NCBI GenBank assembly: GCA_943704525.1
Contig: CALSCQ010002769.1
Coordinates: 1 to 11,115 of the forward strand
From: Pigoraptor vietnamica
Taxonomy: Eukaryota; Opisthokonta; Filasterea
Reading direction: 5' to 3'
DNA length: 11,115 bases
Part shown: in pieces, positions 1 through 7,389 of the stretch
How the letters are laid out: each line of letters begins with the position of its first letter
Position numbering within the stretch: position 1 is the stretch's first letter
Program-made: the position numbers and the translations under genes
Notes under the pieces: generated by a model
Seen by the model: the letters and a program-made list of their open reading frames with translations, nothing else
Databases searched by the model: none
Told to the model about the DNA's origin: nothing

Positions 1-259
1 GGGGGGGGAAGGGTTGGTTAGTTGGGTGGGAGGGTCTTACAGCACTCTTCTGAGGGGCAACGCAAACTGCGTGCGAGTATGTGCTGGCTATGGCTCGAGA
101 GTGGTTCGATGTGGCGCACTCGCCCGTCTCCAACTCCTGTCTGGAGTCGATAGAAACTCGCGTTGTTGCAGTGTGTTTGAGTCACGCACCCAGTGATACA
201 CAGGAAGGAATGCGCCTGCAATTCGATTTGGTCCGACCATTCACCTGCTGTGCTTGCAG
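1..259 (+). other. 3' part of an intron of the methyltransferase gene
   Basis: No reading frame here resembles the upstream part of the methyltransferase (the glycine-rich SAM-binding motif is missing). The stretch ends in a pyrimidine-rich run and TTGCAG, directly before the first recognisable codons at 260. It is best read as the tail of an intron whose 5' end lies outside the window. The beginning is G-rich. Confidence 0.6.
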
Positions 260-1187
260 GTGCTCACGGCGAACATCGCGGCGAGCAACTTTGCGCTGGA
301 AAACCACGAGCCCTTCGATCGCGTCGTGTCGATTGAGATGTTCGAACACATGAAGAACTACGACGCACTCCTCGGCCGCGTCAGTCACGTGCTCAAGGAC
401 AACGGCATGCTCTTTGTCCACATCTTCTCGCACAGGTGGGTCCGTGTGTGCGAATGCACGTGTGTGCGAGTGCCCGTGTGTGGCTGCGTGTGCGAATGCC
501 TGTGCGTGTGGCGTGTGGGCGCGTGCGTGCGTGCGTGCGTGGGACTGTGTCTGCATTTGGCTGTGTGTGGGCGCGTGCCTGCGTGCGCGTGTGTGTGGCG
601 TCCATTGCGTGCATGCGAACGCATTCTGCCCACTCGCTAAGCGCCCTGCCCTTCTTTTCCTCCGCAGGGAACTCCCGTACCACTTTGAGGCCGGCAGTTG
701 GATGGCGGACACGTTCTTTTCAGGCGGCACCATGCCCTCAGACACGCTCTTCTACCGCTTCCAGAGGGACCTCATTATCGAAAAGTGAGTGGCGCCCCCT
801 TGGGACGACGTTGGGCGTGTCCATCTCTGTTGCACATGTGCTGTCTGCTGTGTTCTTTCCCTTTAACGTCAGTCTCGCGCTCATACCGATCCGTATTCCC
901 GTCGCCGTCATGCTTGTTCCCTTTCTGACTCGTTCCGCGACACACGCAGGCACTGGCGCCTTGACGGCCGCCACTACGCCAAGACGTGCGAGGCGTGGCT
1001 TCGGAACCTCGACGCCAATTCCGCGCGCGCACTCGAGGTGCTCTCGAAGGTCCGCGACGAGCGCGTGTCTCCACTCGCCATGCTTGTGCGCTGGCGACTC
1101 TTCTTTATCGCCTGCGCCGAGTGCTTCGCGTACGGCGGAGGGCAAGAGTGGATCGTGTCGCACTACCTCTTTTCAAAGCGGCGCTGA
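260..1187 (+). CDS. SAM-dependent methyltransferase, CFA synthase/coclaurine N-methyltransferase-like (5'-partial, 3 exons)
   Basis: Exons are 260-435, 668-784 and 950-1187 (TGA at 1185-1187), giving 176 codons plus stop. Donors are GTGGGT and GTGAGT; acceptors are CCGCAG and ACGCAG; both junctions keep frame. Seen: a core motif VSIEMFEHMKNY (about 328-360), then HIFSHRELPYHFE across the first splice, FFSGGTMPSD, HWRLDGRHYAKTCEAWL across the second splice, and a terminal WRLFFIACAECFAYGGGQEW. These follow in order the C-terminal half of the CFA-synthase-like family that includes plant coclaurine N-methyltransferases and many algal and protist homologues. Members transfer a methyl group from SAM to lipids or small amines, and are usually about 350 aa, so roughly half is present. 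The glycine-rich SAM site lies upstream of the window. The exact substrate cannot be told. The gene converges on the acetyltransferase gene. Confidence 0.92.
440..600 (+). repeat. Degenerate TG/GCGT repeat in methyltransferase intron 1
   Basis: Most of the 232-nt intron 436-667 is imperfect TGTG/TGCG repeat, with a clean (GCGT) run at 521-541. The GT-rich strand is the transcribed strand. Read as protein it gives Cys/Val/Arg-rich shadow frames, which are artefacts. Confidence 0.85.
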
Positions 1188-1426
1188 AGTGTTGGTGCTT
1201 GCTTCAATTGATCCCTCGCTCCTGCGTGCGTTCTTTTTTCAAACCTCTCGCGATCGCAGTGCGTGTAACTTTCGATTGCGTGCTCCGTTCCGGCAATACT
1301 CGTTTTCCGCGGCTGTGCTACAATTTATTCCTTATGTGCGCGAGTGCGTGCCTCCCCGTTGATGTAAAGCACACGTGTGTGCGTCCAGTACCGCAGCGAA
1401 GCACGCACACAGACTTCAGACACTCT
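1188..1426. other. Convergent 3' intergenic region with candidate poly(A) signals
   Basis: This lies between the stop codons of two convergent genes and has no credible coding frame. For the plus gene, TGTAA (the signal used in some green algae) occurs at 1264-1268 and again at 1363-1367. For the minus gene, AATAAA reads on the minus strand at 1329-1324, about 100 nt past its stop. These are motif matches only. Confidence 0.4.
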
Positions 1427-2234
1427 TCATTCCGCGGCGGACGCCACCTTCTGCCCCTGCGCGCCCTTCTGCGCCTCCCACTCGTCACGTAGAATGCCAT
1501 ACACACACGAGTCCCCAAAGTGCCCGTCCCGCTGCAAGTGTTGCCGCATGCACCCCTCGTACGTCATTCCAGCCCTCTGCATAACGCGTCCGGACGCGAC
1601 ATTGTCCCGAAAATGTTCCGCAAATACGCGACGCATCTGGCAATCCTCAAACGCGCGTCTTATCATTGCGCGGGCGGCCTCCGTTGCGTACCCCTTCCCC
1701 CAAAACGGCACCGCGAGCCAATAGCCGAGCGTCGCGTGCTCGTGCGTGCGGTTGTAGTGCAGCTCAACGACGCCCATAAACGCGCCCGTTGCGCGATCGG
1801 CGATCACGAAAAAGTCGCAGTCGCCAATCTGTCGGCGCAGCACCTTGTCGATGAAACTTTCGGCCTCGCCCTCGGGATAGGGGTGCGGGATGCGGAGGGT
1901 GTACTGGGACACGAGGCGGTCGCCTGCGCAGCACACAGCACGTGCGCAGGTCAGACATGGCAGGAAGCATGCACGCAGACACACACTGGACGCGCCGTCG
2001 AGGGAAATGTGCACGCGTATATGCGCGAACAAGAGACAAAAGAGGCGAAAACGGCGTTGCCTTGGAATCAACGAAGAGAGAAAGAACCTAGGAGATCGCA
2101 AAACTTCACACAGGCTCGTCGCACCCCCCACCTGCGTACGTGCGTACGGCTTCGGCATCTTCCCTCCGAAACGGGCGCAACTCTAGCCGTTCCGTGTGGA
2201 TGACGGGTGGGTCGTGGCTGCGTCCCTTGGACAT
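1427..2234 (-). CDS. GNAT-family N-acetyltransferase, RimJ/RimL (Acetyltransf_3) type
   Basis: Two exons on the minus strand, 2234-2132 and 1923-1427, joined over a 208-nt GT-AG intron (donor GCAG|GTGGGG, acceptor GCGCAG|GCGAC), give a complete 199-aa protein ending in TGA. The splice restores TYAGDRLVSQYT. Seen: the N-terminal signature HTERLELRPFRREDAEAV (residues 13-30), the strand FMGVVELHY (83-91), and GYWLAVPFWGKGYATEA (101-117), whose WGKGYA loop is the acetyl-CoA pyrophosphate-binding motif. AGMTYEG follows near the C terminus. Length and motif order are normal for RimJ-like enzymes, which acetylate protein N termini or small molecules using acetyl-CoA; the substrate is unknown. The ATG at 2234 was chosen because it is the only ATG in frame before the first motif. 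Upstream codons run on in frame but contain no ATG. Confidence 0.92.
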
Positions 2235-2245
2235 TGCGGTCCAAG
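2226..2245 (-). promoter_or_regulatory. 7-bp inverted repeat enclosing the acetyltransferase start codon
   Basis: CTTGGAC at 2226-2232 and GTCCAAG at 2239-2245 are perfect reverse complements separated by six bases. In the minus-strand transcript the start codon (2234-2232) has its first two bases in the loop and its G as the first base of the 3' arm. The structure is visible; a translational role is inference. Confidence 0.4.
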
Positions 2246-2308
2246 TGGCCGCCGCCAGTGTGAGCAACTCGCGAACTGCTTGCTGTTGTGACTCTCGCAA
2301 AGTCCGTC

Positions 2309-2320
2309 CATATATATGTA
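2309..2320 (-). promoter_or_regulatory. TATA-like element upstream of the acetyltransferase
   Basis: The minus strand reads TACATATATATGG, an isolated AT-rich patch in GC-rich surroundings, about 75-85 nt before the ATG at 2234. That spacing would suit a TATA box with a short 5' UTR. Only motif and position support it. Confidence 0.45.
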
Positions 2321-2343
2321 TGGGAAGGGTTCCTGTTGTGCCA

Positions 2344-2416
2344 GTGCGCGCGCGCGCGTGTGTGTGTGTGTGTGTGCGTGCGTGTGTGTGTGTGGGTGTG
2401 TGTGGGTGTGTGTGTC
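2344..2416. repeat. (CG)n(TG)n alternating purine-pyrimidine tract
   Basis: A run of CG dinucleotides passes into TG/CG repeats. Purine-pyrimidine alternation is unbroken from about 2344 to 2394, followed by TGGG-interrupted TG to 2416. It lies just upstream of the acetyltransferase TATA-like element. Such mixed CG/TG tracts are classic Z-DNA-forming sequences. Confidence 0.9.
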
Positions 2417-2743
2417 ACTGAGACTGGCTTAATTTTCCGCTCAGTACCTTGCGTCATCAAGAATTGGGTGACGAAAGGGCAGAGTGAGACTGCCGTTGCT
2501 TCACCCCCTCCAATGCGCACGCCACGCGTATCCCATCTCTCAGTCCTCTCTCTCCCACACCTTCTGCCACAGTTACATGTCCGTGTTTGCGTCTCATCAA
2601 TGCGTGCGCGTTCAGTTTTGACAATAGATGGTGCCTAGCGCACTGACTCTGGAGCCGGCCAAAAACAAAGCGCCCACTTCCCCACTCTCCCACTATTCCG
2701 CATCACGCGTAGTTTCTCTTCTCAGACCGTTCGGCCCGCATAT

Positions 2744-5700
2744 TTACATTGTCATATTGAGGCGGTCGTCTTCTTCGTCATCGACGCCATACGCACCGCC
2801 GCCGTCGCTGCTGTTGCTGTCGTAATCGTACTCGCTCGCGTCCAAAGCCGCCTTGAACTGTTCCAGCCGCGTGGGCTTGGCCATCGGGTCCAACAGCCGC
2901 TGAGACACGGTCGCCGTCGAGTGCTTCGACGCATCCCGTGGTTCCACACCCGCGGGCGCAGCCGCGACGGACGACCGCGTGTCTGCGCGCTGCTGCTGAC
3001 CATCCGGGGCCGCAGTGCCACCGGACTCACGTGACGGCCACTGCACACCAAACGATGCGTTGAGGCCAGAATGGAAGGTGGCAGCGAGACCGTGGCCGAC
3101 TGCCTTTGAGTTCGGGGAGCGCGCATTGAGTGCCTGGGGAGCGCCGGTTGGATGTGTAAGACGAAGCAATGTTCATGCACACACACACACACACGCACGC
3201 ACACACACGCACACCATATCGCAGTACGTACTACACACAGATTCATGCACACACAGTCACGCAAACGCACACGCACCGACACAAACACAAGCACAGAGGG
3301 GCACGCACCGACGCGTCCTTGATCAGCCGCTCCTTCACGGATTCCATGTGCGCAGCCGAGGGCTTCCGCTTCATGCGGTGGCGGCGCGATCCGCTGCGGC
3401 TCTTCCCCGCGCGCTTCTTCTTCTTCCCATCGGGGCCCACCGCGCCCTCCTCTTCCGTCCCGTCGTCCCCCTCTCCGTCGTTGTTCATCGACGCCCGGCT
3501 GTCCGGACGCTCGCCGTCACCTTCCCCGTCGTCCGTGTCCTCCTGCTCCCCGCCCGATATCACAATGCTAATGTTCGCGGGCGCCATGCGCTGCTGCGAC
3601 TGCGGACGCGGGGGCAGAGACGCAGCGACGCTCTCGCGCGTCTTTTCAAGTAGGTCCGAACTGCTCCGAGAGCCCTTATACAGGCGGGGGCGGTTGTCGG
3701 CCGGCGCGCCCTTGTGAGGCCGTGCGCTTACTCGTACCCCCGTGTCCTTTGTCGCATGCTCGGCCTCGCGCTCGCGTTCGTACGGCGGCGGTTCGGGCGA
3801 CTCCCTCTCACTGCCCGATCCCTGGGCGCTTGCCACATCGTCCCCAAAGAAATCATTCGACGGCTCGTGGTCCAGGTTCATCTGAGCGTATATCGCGAGG
3901 AGTTCCTCCGGGGAGTAGCGGTGAACGGTCGCCGTGGTGGGAATGCCGCCGGCGACGTCGAGTGTGTGCGCTGCCTCTGCCTTGCGACCGGGCGCGGACG
4001 AAGATGCGGACGAACACGCGGTGGCGCCCTTGTGTGCGCCTGTGCGCGACGACGGACGCGAGCGGCGGGACGACTGCTTCTCTGCTGCGGCCGAGGTTTG
4101 GGTAGGCGTACCTGTGAGAAACATTCGCAACATTGCTCCTATACACACATACAGACACCACAAATAAAATTGGGACGAAGGCACATGAAAGGACTCACCG
4201 CCACGAGCGTCCACGGCGCCGGTGTCACCCTCGTCGCCCTCCTTCGCCGGAGAACCAGCGGGAGGCGGCCACGTTGCGTTCATGTCCACTTCGCCCGACA
4301 CCGACAGTTTGTTGCGAGGGCTATTTCGCAGCTCTTCTTTCGCTGCACGGCGAATAAGATGCACGCTCAAACAAGAATCCCAACTACGCGTCCCGGCGCG
4401 CAGAAGTCTGCCCGTTCCACGCAGAAGACCGGCAACTTTTCTTTAGCCCACTCACCGTCCCTATAACCTCCCGCCGAGTGCCTGCCCGTCTGCGGCCGCG
4501 CGTCGGCCTGGCGACGGCCATCTCCGCCCTTTGTGTCCCTCCAGTTCGCAGACGACGACGACGCCGACAACGCCCCGTTGCCCTCGCGGCTGTGCGCAGG
4601 AACAGGCGCGCCCCCATGCTTGCTGGGCGCCGCACCGGCCGTGAAGCTGCCGTTGCAACTCCGGTTGAGGCGCACTCCGCCAGCCCCACCCGCGCCACTC
4701 GCAGAGCCAGCAAGACCACCTCCGCCGCGTGCGGTGTGGTGCGGCGGCAATCCCGCCGAAGCACGCGAGTCGGTGAACCCGGGATAGAAGTAGTTGCGGC
4801 TTGAACTCCTGTGTGCGGATGCAATATTACTCAATGAGAGTGAGATACTTGCCGCAACAGCCTGTGACTTAATAGAACACGCACTCCCACCCTGCGTTGA
4901 AGCTCTCAACAACAACACGTGACTTAATAACGGCGTGAACACGCACTCCCACCCTGCGTTGAAGCTCGCGGCGGCTGGCTGCGCAGACTGCTGCTGGGGT
5001 GCCTGCAGGCGCGCATGGACCGGTCGTCCCGCGAGTGCGGCCGTGCGCAAGTGCTCGAGGGCCAGCGCGGCGTTTGTGTCACTGTCAAACGTGATGCTCC
5101 AGTTGCCATTTCCCGTCTCGTCAAGCTCAACGATGGCGCTCGCGAGTGGCGTGCTCTCGAAGAGGCCCTGGATGGCCTGCGGGGGCGTGGGGGCCAGTTA
5201 TAAATTGCCTACACATTCCACTCACTACTACACAGCCCATCCGCCACACACACACGCACTCACACACGCATGCATGCACTTACACATGCACGCACACACA
5301 CGCACACACGGACGCACACACATGAACGCAACCCAGCAACGCTCGCACGCAAACTCACGGCGGGCGGCGTTGTAGACGGCACATCGCGAATGATGACAGT
5401 CGATCTCCCTCGCGCACTCTGCTGCTGCTGTCCAGACGCCGAGCCGCCCCTACTGCGCGCACCGGCCGTCGCCTGAAGCTGCTGTTGTGTGTGTTGCGGC
5501 ACATTCTTCGGGCGCACGCGAGTGCCCGCAGAATCGACCTCTAGCCAGTCCACGGAACGCAGTGCAGCGACGACCTGGGACACGTCTCCTACGATGGCCT
5601 TAATCTCCCTCAGATTCGCAATGAGAGATACGTCCACGAAGGAGTCCGCGTCCATTTGGGTCTCTGCGGCAGCCGAACGCGTACCGCTGTTGAGCCCAAG

Positions 5701-5914
5701 CGACGCATGTGCATGCAATTGCCGCATGTCCACGCACGTCGCACACACACACACACACACAACATACAGACGCACATACACAGCCAATCTCACAGTTCGG
5801 CACACGTGACACGGCGATGAACAGGCCTAGTCGACTCACTGAGAAAACGGTCGAGTGTTTCATTCCTTCCGCTGAACGTGGCCTCGAGTTGCTGAAGCAG
5901 CATTGGGTGCGCGC
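2744..5914 (-). CDS. La-related protein, LARP4/5 family-like (La motif + RRM + long disordered tail with eIF4E-binding-type motif)
   Basis: Minus-strand exons, in order: 5914-5840, 5663-5359, 5176-4953, 4808-4456, 4342-4199, 4111-3309, 3133-2744 (TAA). Every junction keeps phase. Residue numbers assume the first exon at 6517-6361. La motif about 54-131: AHPMLLQQLEATFSGRN, DRFLKTQMDADSFV, LIANLREIKAIV, then VRPKN. A Q/G/R-rich linker follows (132-164). RRM about 165-237: STVIIRDVPSTTPPA, GLFESTPLASAIVELDE, GNWSITFDSDTNAALALEHL, GRPVHARL. This La motif/RRM pair has the LARP4 wording and order; the family binds poly(A) and mRNA and promotes mRNA stability and translation in the cytoplasm. The tail is low-complexity: Gly/Ser-rich, a motif RYSPEELLAIY (484-494), an acidic stretch, a Lys/Arg cluster (about 649-669) and an Asp/Glu-rich C terminus. 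The least certain junction is 4953/4808, because its intron is stop-free and in frame. Confidence 0.88.
3174..3308 (-). repeat. CA/TG repeat in the last LARP4-like intron
   Basis: The intron 3308-3134 contains (CA)n with CACGCA variants at 3174-3214 and a looser CA-rich stretch to about 3300 on the plus strand, so it is GT-rich in the transcript. The splice sites are TCG|GTGCGT and CCCCAG|GCACTC. Confidence 0.85.
3889..3920 (-). other. Putative eIF4E-binding motif (YxxxxL-hydrophobic) within the LARP4-like protein
   Basis: Translation gives RYSPEELLAIY, matching the canonical 4E-binding pattern Tyr-x4-Leu-hydrophobic at Y485, L490 and L491. It closely resembles the motif of 4E-T (RYTKEELLDI). 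It sits in predicted disorder about 250 residues after the RRM, as expected for a short linear motif. Binding is inferred, not shown. Confidence 0.55.
4112..4198 (-). other. 87-nt stop-free in-frame intron of the LARP4-like gene
   Basis: It has a strong donor G|GTGAGT (at 4198) and acceptor TTTCTCACAG (at 4112). Its length is a multiple of three and it has no stop in the reading phase. If retained it adds 29 residues including FYLWCLYVCIGAMLRMFL, a strongly hydrophobic stretch. It is T/G-rich and unlike the flanking coding sequence, so normal removal is favoured. Confidence 0.7.
4809..4952 (-). other. 144-nt stop-free in-frame segment, probable intron, of the LARP4-like gene
   Basis: The donor GCAGG|GTGGGA (4952) and acceptor CCGCACACAG (4809) join in phase. 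The segment is 48 codons long with no stop, so it may be an intron or retained coding. Its composition (TTATTAAGTCAC, TTGTTGTTG, CTCATTGAGTAATATT) is intron-like. It holds one copy of a tandem duplication. Confidence 0.55.
4864..4967. repeat. Imperfect tandem duplication spanning an exon-intron border
   Basis: Copy a is at 4864-4905 and copy b at 4919-4967. Both share GTGACTTAATA followed by a 31-bp identical block beginning GAACACGCACTCCC; copy b has seven extra bases (4930-4936) between the two parts. Copy b carries the splice donor used in the model; copy a carries the same donor sequence inside the intron. Confidence 0.92.
5228..5324 (-). repeat. CA/TG repeat in the La motif-RRM intron of the LARP4-like gene
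   Basis: The intron 5358-5177 holds plus-strand CACACACGCA/CATGCATGCA repeats, GT-rich on the transcript strand. It separates the RRM start (VPSTTPPA) from AIQGLFES. The acceptor is CCCCGCAG with a likely branch region TATAACTGG. Confidence 0.85.
5741..5762 (-). repeat. (CA)n/(TG)n tract in the intron within the La motif
   Basis: A plus-strand (CA) run inside intron 5839-5664, which splits the La motif between DRFL and TQMDAD. It is GT-rich on the transcript strand. Confidence 0.85.
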
Positions 5915-6360
5915 CTGCATCACCTTCACAATACACGTCAGCACAACGCCAGAATAACGCCAACAATCGCACTCCACAAACGGAGGAATCCTCGCACACT
6001 CGCGGGGTAGGAGAACGTGTCGCGAATATGAGTACGGACGCACGCACCCGCAAGAGCGGTCTCGGATGCCATTCTTCACCGGGAGTAGACTTTCTTGTTG
6101 TTCTACGTTGAAGGCCTAAATCATGCCATTTCCGCACGCGGGCACGAGGCCGACACGCACGGCAGTGAGAACAGGATTTTTTGTGAAAGGGGCAATCGCG
6201 CTCAGTTTGTCGGTCGCTCCACAACGTACTGCGACGTGAGCAAACAGCGGACAAGCGTGCGCAAGAGCCCACGGAAACAGTCGTGCGCTGGCAGTCACTC
6301 GATGTTGAGAGGCAAGTGCTAGCGTCGACGTGAAACTTCGTGTCGAGAGTCGCGCAGTAC

Positions 6361-6517
6361 CTTTCGCCGAATTCAGCCACTTGACAGGGGGTGGGTCACC
6401 AAATTGAAAATCGCCAATTTTGACAAAGAAATGTCGGCCATTCTCAATTAGAATGCAAGAGCCGCCGGCAGCACACATTCCTGAGATCACGTGATAAAAG
6501 GATTTGTGTCCGGACAT
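6361..6517 (-). CDS. Candidate first coding exon of the LARP4-like gene
   Basis: An ATG at 6517 (context CAGAAATGTCC, A at -3) opens a 157-nt stretch ending at the donor GCGAAAG|GTACTG. Its phase (one base left over) matches the exon starting at 5914 and would give NSAKGAHPML across a 446-nt intron. It encodes about 52 residues beginning MSGHKSFYHVISG, with no recognised domain. Against it: this segment is AT-richer than the other exons, contains short hairpins and a CACGTG palindrome, and phase agreement alone happens one time in three. No ATG precedes the La motif in the frame of the exon at 5914, so some upstream exon is required unless translation starts at the Met inside AHPML. Confidence 0.35.
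6486..6495. promoter_or_regulatory. ATCACGTGAT palindrome (E-box/G-box core)
   Basis: A perfect 10-bp palindrome with the CACGTG core recognised by bHLH and plant-type bZIP factors. It lies at the 5' end of the LARP4-like gene, possibly inside its first exon. Confidence 0.4.
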
Positions 6518-6924
6518 TTCTGAACGACGACCGGGCGCCGCGGCAAGAGCCCTGAGTATTAGCTCTTCCGTCCGCGCACCCCGCAACTATATCGCTACCG
6601 AAGGCCAACGGCCAAACGTGTGCATAATTCATATCATCTTGAGCGTGACCCACAATTAACTGATTCGGTTGCATTTACCCGGCATGCACTCGCGGCAATG
6701 CACTGGCTGCTGCTGCCGCCTGGCAGAACTGCCAGTCCCAGCTGGCGTGCCAAATCAGGGCTGGTTGTCCCGGACCAAGAAGAAAGAAAGGTCTCTCATA
6801 TCAGGTTTTCAGTTGGGCCGCTTTGCAGAGTCGAACCGCGGCTTCAGCTCACTTTGTGCTGCCGGCGGTGCACGCAAGCGGTGGGGCTTTGGCTGTCAAC
6901 GGCAACACAATTTCGCGCATTGCG

Positions 6925-6971
6925 ATTGGTCAGAAATCCATGACGTCAGCCCGGCAAAGCATTTTGATTGG
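6925..6971. promoter_or_regulatory. CCAAT-CRE-CCAAT promoter module
   Basis: ATTGG (inverted CCAAT) at 6925-6929, the perfect CRE palindrome TGACGTCA at 6941-6948 and a second ATTGG at 6967-6971 lie within 47 bp. The CCAAT cores are 42 bp apart, about four helical turns, with the CRE between them. CRE is the site of CREB/ATF-type bZIP proteins and CCAAT that of NF-Y; use here is inferred. Confidence 0.5.
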
Positions 6972-7014
6972 CCCATTTGCTCCACAACACACCCAATATG
7001 TCGCATACTGTGCG

Positions 7015-7066
7015 TGTGCGACTGTCCTCTGCGTGTGTGCGTGTGTGTGCGTGTGTGCGTGTACAC
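7015..7066. repeat. TG/TGCG repeat in the divergent intergenic region
   Basis: Imperfect (TG)n with TGCG units on the plus strand, about 400 bp before the BIRC6-like start codon. Confidence 0.85.
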
Positions 7067-7354
7067 GCGCTGATTCGGTCATTTCTCATCGTTTTTCGCT
7101 TTGAAATCCTCCACAAAGCGCAACCGTTCTCTGTCGTTTGGCCCTTGCTACTCTGGCTTTCCAACTGATTTCCCCAAGGCTCACAGTGTTGCGCTGCGGC
7201 GTGCGTGTGACGTGGCACTTTGGTGTGAGTGTTTTGCCCGTGCACCGGCCCATCATTTTTCCTGTCATTTTTGTTGTGCGTTGCGTGTTCGACATAATGC
7301 GCCCAGTTGAGAAGGTGTGCAAATTGGTCCGTGTCCCTCACACTACGGCAAAAA

Positions 7355-7389
7355 ATCGCGCCTGTTACAGCGAATCTTGAAGGCGCGAT
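7355..7389. repeat. 9-bp perfect inverted repeat before the BIRC6-like gene
   Basis: ATCGCGCCT at 7355-7363 and AGGCGCGAT at 7381-7389 are reverse complements with a 17-bp spacer. The first arm follows an A run. It sits about 75-105 bp before the ATG, so it could be a paired factor site or a 5' UTR hairpin. Confidence 0.5.

Larger units (their letters stand above)
2235..2743. other. Intergenic region: acetyltransferase promoter and LARP4-like gene 3' flank
   Basis: Two tandem minus-strand genes are separated by about 509 bp. Besides the TATA-like element and the TG tract listed separately, a TGTAA (minus strand, about 2576-2572) lies about 170 nt beyond the LARP4-like stop and could be a poly(A) signal. 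No coding frame with family signatures was found. Confidence 0.5.

Noticed and set aside
385-745. Long overlapping frames on both strands rich in Cys/Val or His/Thr/Arg
   Set aside because: They are translations of intronic TG/CA repeat; the methyltransferase exons on either side splice cleanly around them.
1520-2203. 227-codon plus-strand frame opposite the acetyltransferase
   Set aside because: It is the antisense shadow of a well-supported gene and has no recognisable motif.
3015-3060. PAM2-like stretch GLNASFGVQWPS in the LARP4-like C-terminal exon, and a GTGAGT donor-like site nearby
   Set aside because: The spacing of L-N, A and W does not fit the PABP-binding PAM2 pattern. The GTGAGT is read as coding because the frame stays open to the terminal TAA, though a small extra intron cannot be ruled out.
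6361-6390. PAM2-like KWLNSAKGAHP across the proposed first splice of the LARP4-like gene
   Set aside because: Alanine and aromatic positions are misplaced, and the exon itself is uncertain.
6817-6880. tRNA-like element on the minus strand: GGTTCGACTC T-loop and a CCGCTT/AAGCGG stem
   Set aside because: The total is too short, no proper D arm or anticodon arm forms, and the T stem has a mismatch and a wobble pair.
6620-7380. Several 70-130 codon plus-strand frames in the divergent region
   Set aside because: They have no family motif, overlap one another in different frames, and lack consistent splice links to the exon at 7462.
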